Source: a virus
Virus record (IMG/VR): IMGVR_UViG_3300020451_000755
Coordinates: 1 to 27,155 of that record
Reading direction: 5' to 3' (one strand)
Length of the DNA stretch: 27,155 nt
Shown: one piece after another, positions 7,594 to 13,244 of the stretch
How the letters are laid out: every line of letters starts with the position of its first letter
How positions within the stretch are numbered: position 1 is the first letter of the stretch
Position numbers and translations under genes: made by a program
The notes under the pieces: generated by a model
The model's database searches: none
Told to the model about the DNA's origin: nothing
Seen by the model: the letters and a program-made list of their open reading frames with translations, nothing else

Positions 7594-7896
7594 ACATTGT
7601 ACTTATAGGATGTACTTATTACTAATTTATAAGTACAAGTACATTGAGAATAGGTTTTGGTAAACTGTCTAAATAACTGGTTCTTTTAATTATACCATAA
7701 GTACAAGTACATTGCAAAAGGATGTTAAGTGTGTTATAATATGTGTATAAAGAAGAGAGAAAGTATTATGATTTAATGCTCAGATCTTATGTTGACTTAG
7801 CGAGCGTAGCATGAGACGCGGAGTTTGTCAACCCACGGATCGCGATTTCCTAACACACAGGGTCGCGAAGTACTTGTAGTCTTATAAGTACAATGT
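7594..7896. repeat. GTACAAGTAC-type repeats around a promoter
   Basis: ATAAGTACAAGTACATTG occurs twice in direct orientation, at 7629-7646 and 7697-7714 (68 bp apart). A shortened form ATAAGTACAATGT is at 7884-7896, and its inverse (ACATTGTACTTAT) is at 7594-7606. The second full copy ends inside the -35 element of the promoter at 7712-7740, so a regulator bound there would touch RNA polymerase. Confidence 0.7.
7712..7740 (+). promoter_or_regulatory. Sigma70-type promoter without an obvious gene
   Basis: TTGCAA (7712-7717), a 17-bp spacer and a perfect TATAAT (7735-7740). Transcription would start near 7747. The first downstream ATG with purine-rich leader (7769) meets a stop after two codons, and the next solid gene starts at 8704, so the transcript is probably non-coding or regulatory. 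Confidence 0.7.
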
Positions 7897-7946
7897 TACT
7901 ATATTGTAACAATAGATCCTTTTGCGTACATATATACTACTGTGAA

Positions 7947-8374
7947 TCTCGACGAGCTTGCGTCTAGTCGAGATATGTGCTATACTATAAGTATTCTATT
8001 CATCTCGACTATGTACGAAGACTGCGCAGACTGGTACGATCTCGACTATGAAACAGGTGACGATCTCGACGAGAGTACACAGTCTTATACACAAGACTTA
8101 GATCTCGACGAGGAATATAACTCTCGACGAGACAACAATCAGGATTTCTACGAGCTATCCATCTATCATTATGCATAATCTCGACGAGCTCGCACACATG
8201 AACGCATGCATCTAGACGAGCTTGCGCACATGTATCTCGACGAGCCTGCACATATCATACACACATATGAGCAGGGGCACACATCTCGACGAGGATACGC
8301 ATGTACTAGTAACATATGATACACATCGAGATTCATGCATGTAATACATTATACGACATGTGACGCATCGAGAT
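7947..8374. repeat. CTCGACGAG motif array
   Basis: CTCGACGAG or close variants start at 7948, 8004 (CTCGACTA), 8041 (CTCGACTA), 8065, 8104, 8123, 8180, 8212 (CTAGACGAG), 8236 and 8285. Inverted ATCGAGAT/GTCGAGAT forms lie at 7967-7974, 8325-8332 and 8367-8374. The core is a dyad, CTCG-A-CGAG. Spacing is irregular (19-57 bp) and the copies fall in all three reading frames, so the constraint is on DNA or RNA rather than protein. The array is more GC-rich than its surroundings. It looks like a cluster of protein-binding sites: an origin, partition-like site or operator array. Confidence 0.75.
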
Positions 8375-8703
8375 TGGCACAATGTGACAGTTTAAATTTT
8401 GGTTTTATATACATACCTTTGTATGGTTTGTTCGAGGAAGTGTAACATATTTTAAAGGGAAGGCAACAGCGAGTGTGCCAGTACGAGAATTGGATATCAG
8501 GAAAGGAACACAGAAATATTATAAGGCAGGGGGAGTGGCGAAGATTTTAGAGAGCGTACTTCCGCTCTTTTTTTGTTTATAAATTTATTATAAGAGAAAT
8601 CCAGCTCGAATGCATCAGCCAGTGTGCCAGAAATATTAGTGTCACATAGTATGACCAATTGCTACAGGAACTGATAAGATAAAGATACATACAAAAACAT
8701 CTC
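8375..8703. other. Non-coding stretch with terminator and leader
   Basis: Holds the terminator at 8551-8574, and AGTGTGCCAG at two places (about 8473-8482 and 8623-8632), which resembles the AGTGTCCACT half of the intergenic palindrome. A leader (8675-8697, GATAAGATAAAGATACATAC) resembles the cassette promoters but has a weak -10. A 25-codon GTG frame at 8475-8550 ending at the terminator is too short to call. Confidence 0.4.
8551..8574 (+). terminator. Strong intrinsic terminator
   Basis: AGAGCG (8551-8556), loop TACTTC, CGCTCT (8563-8568), then a T run to 8574. A textbook rho-independent terminator, isolating the accessory region from the small-gene region to its right. Confidence 0.9.
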
Positions 8704-8949
8704 ATGCACAATTTTCAGGAGTTCATCGATTATGTGTTTTCATTCTACGGGCAAGGTGGGTTGTATCCCCTCAACGTCTCTAAAGAGCAAATCGCATATG
8801 CAACGCTCAAATATCTTGATGACTGCAACGACCCGCTTGCTGAATTTAAGGTTACGTGGGGAGATGGAGATTCCCTTGATCGAGAAAGGGTAAGAGATTA
8901 TATGATGGACATGTATCATATCAGTTATGGATTGCCTATGCCAGTTTAG
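8704..8949 (+). CDS. Small cyanophage hypothetical protein
   Basis: An 81-aa protein, first gene of the small-gene region. The motifs FYGQGGLYPL (residues 14-23) and GDSLDRERVRD (about 55-65) look conserved and familiar from T4-like cyanophages, but no function is known to me. It is followed at once by cassette A, whose palindrome begins in its last codons (stop TAG 8947-8949). ATG 8704 is the only early start; no good Shine-Dalgarno precedes it. Confidence 0.7.
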   Translation: MHNFQEFIDYVFSFYGQGGLYPLNVSKEQIAYATLKYLDDCNDPLAEFKVTWGDGDSLDRERVRDYMMDMYHISYGLPMPV

Positions 8950-9017
8950 AAAGTGTCCACTAGTCCCCCGCAAGGGGGATTTTTTTGTCTATAATGAGTT
9001 TATACACGGAGATTTCT
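8941..9017 (+). promoter_or_regulatory. Intergenic cassette A: palindrome, terminator, promoter
   Basis: Palindrome-type sequence at 8941-8961 (half site AGTGTCCACT) containing the upstream stop codon. Then the hairpin CCCCC-GCAA-GGGGG (8965-8978) with a T run, TATAAT at 8990-8995, TATACAC at 9001-9007, GGAG at 9008-9011 and ATG 9018. Confidence 0.8.
8964..8986 (+). terminator. Intrinsic terminator in cassette A
   Basis: CCCCC (8965-8969), GCAA tetraloop, GGGGG (8974-8978), then a T-rich run to 8986, 4 nt before the -10 of the next promoter. Confidence 0.85.
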
Positions 9018-9155
9018 ATGAACTTCAAACTTACTGATGAGCAACTAGATCGCTTCAGTACTGCACTCGACAGAGCAATGGACTGTCCATTCATTCAAGA
9101 AGATGATGAAACTTGGGATGATCTTGCAGCGTTACAGGAAATCATTACGAGATGA
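9018..9155 (+). CDS. Small acidic hypothetical protein
   Basis: A 45-aa protein, rich in Asp and Glu and predicted helical. It is the first gene behind the cassette A promoter, with GGAG 6 nt before ATG 9018. Its stop overlaps the next start (ATGA, 9152-9155), so the two are translationally coupled. Function not recognised. The clear promoter, RBS and coupling make it more convincing than its length suggests. Confidence 0.65.
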   Translation: MNFKLTDEQLDRFSTALDRAMDCPFIQEDDETWDDLAALQEIITR

Positions 9156-9358
9156 AATTTAACGTAACAGAAATTGAGTTTGATTACGATGACGATTATG
9201 CCAACGGATTCAAACTCACATTCGATGAGGAAATCGAATTGCGGGATCTCGCACTCGGTGTTTGGGACGCGGATGATGAGGATGATCTCATCGAAGAAAT
9301 TACAGCATCAGCAGGATGGTGCATTAAATCTATTGACTACGAGGTACAACTTAAATGA
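9152..9358 (+). CDS. Very acidic small hypothetical protein
   Basis: A 68-aa protein with a strong negative charge: DYDDDY near residues 11-16 and DADDEDDLIEE near 39-49. Coupled to the preceding gene by ATGA overlap and to the following one by another 4-nt overlap. Acidic proteins of this size include DNA mimics that block host nucleases or DNA-binding proteins, but charge alone does not establish that role. Function not recognised. Confidence 0.65.
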   Translation: MKFNVTEIEFDYDDDYANGFKLTFDEEIELRDLALGVWDADDEDDLIEEITASAGWCIKSIDYEVQLK

Positions 9359-9579
9359 AAACTTATCAACAGGCAATGTACGACGAAATGCGTAAGAAAC
9401 CACGTAAAACAAAATATGAGATGTTTCAAGAATGGTTGAATGAATGTCCCGTGGAAATCACCAACTATAAAGATTACAGCGACGAGTTTGAAATTAACTT
9501 CTCGGTACCTCTAGAAGCAGGAGAAGAAAAACGGCTGACTAATTTTACATCATATGACACACCTGATGACATGTGGTAG
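9355..9579 (+). CDS. Small hypothetical protein
   Basis: A 74-aa protein with a basic N-terminus (residues 1-20) and acidic remainder, third in the 9018-9579 unit. It overlaps the upstream stop (ATGA) at 9355. Its stop TAG (9577-9579) lies at the start of a diverged cassette, as stops in this region usually do. No motif recognised. Confidence 0.6.
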   Translation: MKTYQQAMYDEMRKKPRKTKYEMFQEWLNECPVEITNYKDYSDEFEINFSVPLEAGEEKRLTNFTSYDTPDDMW

Positions 9580-9656
9580 ACACTTTAAATAGTGGCACAA
9601 CCTTCGTAGCATTCAGTGCGCGGGGACTTTATACTAGTATTACATACACAAATCTT
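9577..9656 (+). promoter_or_regulatory. Intergenic cassette B (diverged)
   Basis: TAGACACTTTAAATAGTGGC at 9577-9596 is a degraded version of TAGACAGTTAAATAAGTGTC in cassette I. CGGGGAC at 9621-9627 precedes TATACT (9630-9635) and TACATACACAAA, as in cassette D. No second hairpin is evident. ATG 9657 follows 21 nt after the -10. Confidence 0.6.
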
Positions 9657-10160
9657 ATGCAACAAGTAATTGGATCTAAAAATGATTTTATTATTGGAAA
9701 ATCAGTAAAGCAAACGGATCAAACGTTTCTTTTATCTTACGTAAAAGACTACTGCAGAGCAATTACTGAGAATTATCGCATCTACCACAAGAGGTCCTTA
9801 ACAAGAAATCTAGAGTTAGAGCGCGAAGATCTTTCAAGTTATGCGAAACAACAGTTAGACGCGATGGAAGACGGGACTGCGAATCTAATGAGATTTCGTT
9901 ATGAGGTAGGCAGGAAGTATTACAAAATCATTCAAGAAGAGTTCGACACTTTTCAAAATAGGAATGAGTATCGCGACGGTAGCGTTCATGCATTCGTAGG
10001 AAAGGATCCATCGATCCTAGGTAACGTATACAAACCCGCATCATGGAAGGCACCGCATACAAAACACGTTAGATTCTCATTTTGCGAACCAAAGGATCTA
10101 CAGAAATTATTAGATCCAAACTTCGTAGATTGGGCAGGAGGATATCTTTACTTAAGGTAG
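9657..10160 (+). CDS. Cyanophage-type hypothetical protein
   Basis: A 167-aa protein, helical and charged through residues 15-115 (RKYYKIIQEEF near 102-112). The C-terminal part has VHAFVGKD, YKPASWKAP and a final WAGGYLYLR. It reads like a widespread cyanophage protein of unknown function. The open frame begins at GTG 9573, but its first 28 codons coincide with cassette B (palindrome remnant, TATACT and leader), so ATG 9657 is the likely true start; it has no clear Shine-Dalgarno. The stop TAG lies at the first bases of cassette C. Confidence 0.7.
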   Translation: MQQVIGSKNDFIIGKSVKQTDQTFLLSYVKDYCRAITENYRIYHKRSLTRNLELEREDLSSYAKQQLDAMEDGTANLMRFRYEVGRKYYKIIQEEFDTFQNRNEYRDGSVHAFVGKDPSILGNVYKPASWKAPHTKHVRFSFCEPKDLQKLLDPNFVDWAGGYLYLR

Positions 10161-10240
10161 ACAGTTAAAAAAGTGTCCACTAGGGGGTTACATGACCCCC
10201 TTTTGCCTTTATAATAAGAACATACACAAACAGGGTTTTT
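10158..10240 (+). promoter_or_regulatory. Intergenic cassette C
   Basis: TAGACAGTT...AAGTGTCCACT at 10158-10181, starting with the upstream stop codon. Hairpin GGGGGT (10183-10188) / ACCCCC (10195-10200) followed by TTTT. TATAAT at 10210-10215, CATACACAAA, then ATG 10241. Confidence 0.8.
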
Positions 10241-10471
10241 ATGAAAAAATCTTCCAAAAGAATTTCAGATCTTGAAAAGGACATCTCTTACTGTATTGAT
10301 GTTCTAGGTCTCAACAATGAACAGATCGGAATGGTCTTTCGTTGTGCTGAAGAATTAGGGAACTTCTCAGTTCAATATTTCATGGAAGAATTCATATTCG
10401 ACATGGAACCAGAACAGTTGATGAACTATGCTGATCCAGAATACCTTAAGATTGACTGGAGGTTAAACTAA
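10241..10471 (+). CDS. Small hypothetical protein
   Basis: A 76-aa, mostly helical protein behind the cassette C promoter (25 nt from -10 to ATG). The N-terminal 12 residues are basic (KKSSKR) and the rest acidic. The stop overlaps the next ATG (TAATG at 10469-10473), coupling it to the Api92-like gene. No motif recognised. Confidence 0.65.
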   Translation: MKKSSKRISDLEKDISYCIDVLGLNNEQIGMVFRCAEELGNFSVQYFMEEFIFDMEPEQLMNYADPEYLKIDWRLN

Positions 10472-10935
10472 TGCCAAATTGGTGCAGTAACCGAGTAACA
10501 GTATCTGGTTGGGACGAAGAAAGTGTTCAAGAGATCAACGAGATCAGAGAAATTTTCTCTCAAGACAATCCATTCGCCAAGATCATTCCACCACCAGACT
10601 GGAAAACAATGCCAAATGAGAAGGGAGAATTACCATCTCTAAGGCAGGAATTCAATCAGGATGGCAAACTCATCTATGAATCCTATTACTTCCCAGATGG
10701 AAAAAATGATGACAGATGGTATGACTGGAATGTTCATAACTGGGGAACTAAGTGGGACATTGGTAAGGATGCAGTCGAATGGGGCGAAGATGAGGAGGAT
10801 TATTTCCAGATTCATTTCGACACAGCATGGGCTCCACCCGAAGACGTTGCCTCTGAACTGAAACGACAATATAAAAAAGTTTCGATCCAGTGGTTCTATG
10901 ATGAACCAGGATGTGAATCTGCAGGGTACTTATAG
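10471..10935 (+). CDS. Api92-like / ferredoxin-like fold protein
   Basis: A 154-aa protein with hallmarks of the phage and plasmid Api92/YubB-like family: MPNWCSNRVTVSG at the N-terminus, WNVHNWGTKWD near residues 89-99, and FDTAWAPP near 115-122, where small strands of a ferredoxin-like fold surround the invariant Trp residues. The biochemical role of this family is not established; it is common on phages and conjugative elements, where it may deal with host defence or DNA metabolism. It is coupled to the preceding gene. Its stop (10933-10935) sits at the first base of the cassette D palindrome. Confidence 0.82.
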   Translation: MPNWCSNRVTVSGWDEESVQEINEIREIFSQDNPFAKIIPPPDWKTMPNEKGELPSLRQEFNQDGKLIYESYYFPDGKNDDRWYDWNVHNWGTKWDIGKDAVEWGEDEEDYFQIHFDTAWAPPEDVASELKRQYKKVSIQWFYDEPGCESAGYL

Positions 10936-11017
10936 GACAGTTTAGAAAGTGTCCACTAAATCCCCATTCGTAAGAGTGGGGACTTATAATAATAGTATAC
11001 AAACAAAGGAGACCAAC
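10935..11017 (+). promoter_or_regulatory. Intergenic cassette D
   Basis: GGACAGTTTAGAAAGTGTCC at 10935-10954: 5 bp, a G-G mismatch, then 3 bp around a 2-nt centre. A 9-bp hairpin (TCCCCATTC 10961-10969 / GAGTGGGGA 10974-10982, loop GTAA) lacks a T run. TATAAT lies at 10985-10990, AAAGGAG before ATG 11018. Confidence 0.8.
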
Positions 11018-11167
11018 ATGAGTTGCCTAGCAAACGAAGAACTATTAGAAGGAATCTTTGAAGATCTACTATTACAGATCGAAGAAGCAGGATTAGATCC
11101 ACATTGCGAAGATGCTCAGTATGTTGCAGGAGTTCGTGCACAGCAAATAATGGAGGAAATGGCATAA
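11018..11167 (+). CDS. Small acidic hypothetical protein
   Basis: A 49-aa acidic, helical protein with an AAAGGAGA ribosome binding site. The reading frame is open further upstream, but only across the cassette D promoter, so ATG 11018 is the start. The next gene begins at the base after its stop. Residues 6-25 (NEELLEGIFEDLLLQ) form an amphipathic helix. Function not recognised. Confidence 0.65.
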   Translation: MSCLANEELLEGIFEDLLLQIEEAGLDPHCEDAQYVAGVRAQQIMEEMA

Positions 11168-11395
11168 ATGGCATATTGCGACAATTGCGGGAACTTCGAT
11201 GATGAACACACCGACGGAGAACCAGCCATTAAGGCATTGCCAGACTATCAACCGTCCCTTTACTATTACTGGGACGGTGATTTCTGTGAAGAGGACTACG
11301 ACTGGCGGGACGCATTACCAAACGCAGATTGCTTATGCGAAATCTGTTTTGATATTTTAAACACTGAGGGTAAACTTAAATGGACAAAGCCTTAA
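11168..11395 (+). CDS. Small protein with zinc-ribbon-like cysteines
   Basis: A 75-aa protein with C4-x2-C7 at the N-terminus and C57-x2-C60 near the C-terminus (also C40 and C55), the pairing expected for a zinc ribbon or knuckle. The intervening segment is Tyr/Asp/Trp-rich. Such small zinc proteins often bind nucleic acid or a host polymerase subunit, which here is inference only. It abuts the previous gene and overlaps the next by 16 nt, so it belongs to the 11018-11622 unit. Confidence 0.65.
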   Translation: MAYCDNCGNFDDEHTDGEPAIKALPDYQPSLYYYWDGDFCEEDYDWRDALPNADCLCEICFDILNTEGKLKWTKP

Positions 11396-11622
11396 TTAAT
11401 GAGCTCAAATCTTTCTTTGTTGAGAGATATGTTGATAACATGGACACTAAAGATTTAGTTGAGTATGTTTACAACGACATGGACAAATATGTTGATGGAC
11501 AAACTGACGATGAATTTCTAAATGATGCGAAGGATTACTGGGGGGATTACTTCGGGGAAGTTATTGATGAAGTCCAAGACTACATGAAATGCGACTTCAA
11601 AAAATCAAGAGTGGACAGTTAA
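11380..11622 (+). CDS. Small acidic protein, paralog family member 1
   Basis: An 80-aa protein. Residues 9-36 (ELKSFFVERYVDNMD, then DLVEYVYNDM) share a pattern with the genes at 12727 and 12969: a helix ending in [VI][ND/ED]DM or NM plus an acidic residue, then L-x(2)-[YW][VI]. This is a locally duplicated family; similar short proteins occur in cyanophages without known function. The stop TAA (11620-11622) lies in the loop of the cassette E palindrome, so the last codons are also regulatory DNA. Confidence 0.7.
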   Translation: MDKALINELKSFFVERYVDNMDTKDLVEYVYNDMDKYVDGQTDDEFLNDAKDYWGDYFGEVIDEVQDYMKCDFKKSRVDS

Positions 11623-11674
11623 ATAAGTGTCCACTTTTTATTGAAAACGACTCAAAATCGTTTATTATATAAGA
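11610..11674 (+). promoter_or_regulatory. Intergenic cassette E: palindrome-terminator and promoter
   Basis: AGTGGACA (11610-11617) / TGTCCACT (11628-11635) with the stop codon in the loop, followed by a T run to 11639: an intrinsic terminator in itself. A second hairpin AAACGA (11645-11650) / TCGTTT (11658-11663) follows. TATTAT (11663-11668) is the best -10, placing a start near 11675, where the structured RNA begins. Confidence 0.7.
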
Positions 11675-11840
11675 GTAGAGGGCAGAGATAGTGAAGAGGG
11701 AGACGCGAAGGTCAAGGAAGCGGGAAAACCGCACTGGTCATAACATCCATTCCAAAACTTCGTTAGTGCGCACTTAGTCCCACTCTTGAAATGTCGAGAT
11801 CGACCCCAGTAGTTAATTGCTCTGGTGCAAGTACCTCTAC
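11675..11840 (+). ncRNA. Candidate structured RNA or leader
   Basis: A set of fully nested complementary segments: GTAGAG 11675-11680 / CTCTAC 11835-11840; CAGAG 11683-11687 / CTCTG 11820-11824; 11694-11704 / 11777-11787 (9 of 11 paired); CGAAG 11706-11710 / CTTCG 11758-11762; GGAA 11716-11719 / TTCC 11750-11753; apical GCGG 11720-11723 / CCGC 11729-11732 with loop GAAAA. A side hairpin GTCG-AGAT-CGAC is at 11793-11804. The outer stem begins where transcription from cassette E would start and is followed by six T (11847-11852). It could be a stand-alone RNA or a cis-regulatory leader of the gene at 11862, which has no visible Shine-Dalgarno. No known RNA class recognised. Confidence 0.5.
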
Positions 11841-11861
11841 AATCCATTTTTTAAAAACATT

Positions 11862-12299
11862 ATGTCAACACGTTCACGAATTGGTTATGTATTACAAGAT
11901 GATTCCATTCTTTCTGTTTATCATCACTGGGATGGATATCCTGAATGGTTGGGTGTAACTCTTGAAGAGCACTACAACACAGATGAGAAAGTTCGCGAAC
12001 TTATCGACGGTGGCAGTATGTCTTCGTGCTATTCTACAACCAAGTATAACAAGGAAACCGAAGAGTTCGAGGATTGCGAAGGTCACGTTGAATATTATGG
12101 CGGGGAAGATGATGGACCAGTCCTATCAAAAAATCTTGATGAACTGGCACAAATTGACTGCGGTTCAGAATTCCTTTACATCTTCTTAAAAGGTAAATGG
12201 CATGCGTATGAAACAGACATCACACATGACGACGATTGGAAGATTACAGGAGTCTACACGAAACCCGTAGAAATCCCAAAGACAACTAGGACAGTTTAA
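11862..12299 (+). CDS. Phage hypothetical protein, SRIG/WDGYPE family
   Basis: A 145-aa protein starting MSTRSRIGYVL, with HHWDGYPEWLGVTLEEHY (about residues 21-38) and an LIDGGSMSS motif, a pattern I recognise from many phage proteins of unknown function. ATG 11862 is chosen over the open frame's earlier TTG (11817), because the motif-bearing domain starts here and the earlier codons lie within the RNA-like region. No Shine-Dalgarno precedes it (the 15 bases before ATG are T- then A-rich), so translation may depend on the upstream leader. The stop TAA lies in the loop of the cassette F palindrome. Confidence 0.75.
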   Translation: MSTRSRIGYVLQDDSILSVYHHWDGYPEWLGVTLEEHYNTDEKVRELIDGGSMSSCYSTTKYNKETEEFEDCEGHVEYYGGEDDGPVLSKNLDELAQIDCGSEFLYIFLKGKWHAYETDITHDDDWKITGVYTKPVEIPKTTRTV

Positions 12300-12368
12300 C
12301 AACTGTCCACTTTTTTCCCATTCGTATTTAATGGGTACTATAATTAAGACATACACAAGGGGTTCTAC
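12288..12368 (+). promoter_or_regulatory. Intergenic cassette F (perfect palindrome)
   Basis: GGACAGTTTAACAACTGTCC at 12289-12308 is a perfect 8-bp inverted repeat with loop TAAC (the stop codon), followed by six T (12311-12316). A second hairpin CCCATT 12317-12322 / AATGGG 12330-12335 follows, then TATAAT 12339-12344 and ATACACAAGGGG. Nearly identical to cassette H over about 45 nt. Confidence 0.85.
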
Positions 12369-12512
12369 ATGGACAACAAAAACAAAGATGTTCAAGGTTT
12401 ACTTGATCTCATCAAATTTGCAGAAGACTTCATCAAAGAAGAAGATGCAAAAGCAGATGCGTTAATCAAACAGATTAATGGAGAAGATGCGTTTTTATGG
12501 AGGAACTTCTAA
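12369..12512 (+). CDS. Small charged hypothetical protein
   Basis: A 47-aa, Lys/Asp/Glu-rich helical protein, first of a six-gene coupled unit (12369-13614) behind cassette F, with AAGGGG as ribosome binding site. Its stop overlaps the next ATG (TAATG, 12510-12514). No motif recognised; promoter, RBS and coupling support it. Confidence 0.65.
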   Translation: MDNKNKDVQGLLDLIKFAEDFIKEEDAKADALIKQINGEDAFLWRNF

Positions 12513-12730
12513 TGAAACCTTATGAACATGAGTTTTATGTAACTCGTAAATGTACCAAGATGGAGTACTTTACAGTTAAGGCAAGTAGTCTTGAAGAAGC
12601 CAAAGAGGAAGCAGAAAATGGTTGGGATTACTATGATTTTGATTGGGAAGAATTCGATTACGAAACCGTAAAGATCGAAGAGGAACAAATTCCACAGCAA
12701 CAATTAGTTCTAGAGGGGTTGGCGGTATGA
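12512..12730 (+). CDS. Small acidic hypothetical protein
   Basis: A 72-aa protein. Residues 5-35 read as strand-helix (FYVTRKCTKMEYFTVKASSLEEAKEEAENG), the pattern of a small alpha/beta fold; the second half is very acidic with many Trp, Tyr and Phe. ATG 12512 is preferred over ATG 12497: GGAGG (12499-12503) lies 8 nt before it and it overlaps the upstream stop. The end overlaps the next ATG by 4 nt. Function not recognised. Confidence 0.65.
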   Translation: MKPYEHEFYVTRKCTKMEYFTVKASSLEEAKEEAENGWDYYDFDWEEFDYETVKIEEEQIPQQQLVLEGLAV

Positions 12731-12972
12731 AGTTAGAACTGGTACAGTCCAAATATGATGAGTTGGTTCGTAGTTGGGTTAACGACTTCGTAGAAGATAT
12801 GGAAGTTAATCAACTCAGAGAATATGTAAGAGACAACCTACACCACAACCTTGAAAATATCAAAATTGTTGATGGGCAAGAGGGTGCATTCGGGGAAATG
12901 ATAGATTTCGGAGGAGAAGATTTCTTCGATGATAAATTAAAACCATTCAATTTAAAACTTTTAGAACTATGA
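12727..12972 (+). CDS. Small acidic protein, paralog family member 2
   Basis: An 81-aa protein with the shared family pattern in residues 8-40 (YDELVRSWVNDFVEDME, then QLREYVRDNL), compared with the genes at 11380 and 12969. ATGA overlap at its start (12727-12730) and 4-nt overlap at its end put it in a coupled unit. The C-terminal half is Gly/Asp/Phe-rich and differs between paralogs. Function unknown. Confidence 0.68.
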   Translation: MKLELVQSKYDELVRSWVNDFVEDMEVNQLREYVRDNLHHNLENIKIVDGQEGAFGEMIDFGGEDFFDDKLKPFNLKLLEL

Positions 12973-13244
12973 TCACATCATTATTTTCAGCAGAGCAAAT
13001 CCAAGACTTAAGGGAAGAATTCGTTGAATTTTATATCAACGATATGAACACCGAACAAATGGCAGATTGGATTCGTACAACTTATCTTGCCGAATTGAAC
13101 AGATGCACGGAGGATGAAATCAGAAATGAGATTGATGATTATGATGAAAACTTGTATGAATTTCTTGCACCTATGGTATTAGATCAAGAAGGTGCATATG
13201 AAGAACTACAAGAATTCATCCACGATAGGAGGGAGCAATTCTAA
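12969..13244 (+). CDS. Small acidic protein, paralog family member 3
   Basis: A 91-aa protein whose residues 11-45 (DLREEFVEFYINDMNTEQM, then ADWIRTTYL) match paralogs at 11380 and 12727. It lies immediately after member 2, the expected footprint of tandem duplication. Acidic, predicted helical, no membrane segment. The start overlaps the upstream stop by 4 nt and the stop overlaps the next ATG by one base. Function unknown. Confidence 0.68.
   Translation: MITSLFSAEQIQDLREEFVEFYINDMNTEQMADWIRTTYLAELNRCTEDEIRNEIDDYDENLYEFLAPMVLDQEGAYEELQEFIHDRREQF

Larger units (their letters stand above)
7747..8574 (+). ncRNA. Candidate non-coding transcript (promoter to terminator)
   Basis: Between the promoter at 7712-7740 and the intrinsic terminator at 8551-8574 there is no convincing gene. 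The 5' part has complementary segments: GTTGAC 7791-7796 / GTCAAC 7827-7832, and CGCGA 7841-7845 / TCGCG 7863-7867. The middle contains the CTCGACGAG array. One long RNA, or a processed 5' portion, is an inference from the signals at its ends; a separate promoter within the stretch cannot be excluded. Confidence 0.35.

Noticed and set aside
7942-8178. GTG-initiated 78-aa ORF with repeated Leu-Asp-Glu
   Set aside because: It arises from the CTCGACGAG array, which continues past its stop codon and in other frames. There is no ribosome site and the composition differs from neighbouring proteins.
7594-8374. CRISPR array
   Set aside because: The repeats are short (9-18 bp), irregularly spaced and in both orientations, unlike the regular repeat-spacer form.
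8475-8550. 25-codon GTG ORF ending directly at the terminator
   Set aside because: Very short, GTG start, no homology recognised. It could be a leader peptide, but nothing beyond position supports it.
11675-11840. Possible tRNA or tmRNA in the folded gap
   Set aside because: A CCA near 11844-11846 and paired ends looked suggestive, but there is no T-arm consensus, no anticodon arm and the length is wrong for a tRNA.
11665-11847. Minus-strand 60-aa ORF in the same gap
   Set aside because: It mirrors the structured region, has no ribosome site and no protein-like pattern, and runs against all nearby genes.
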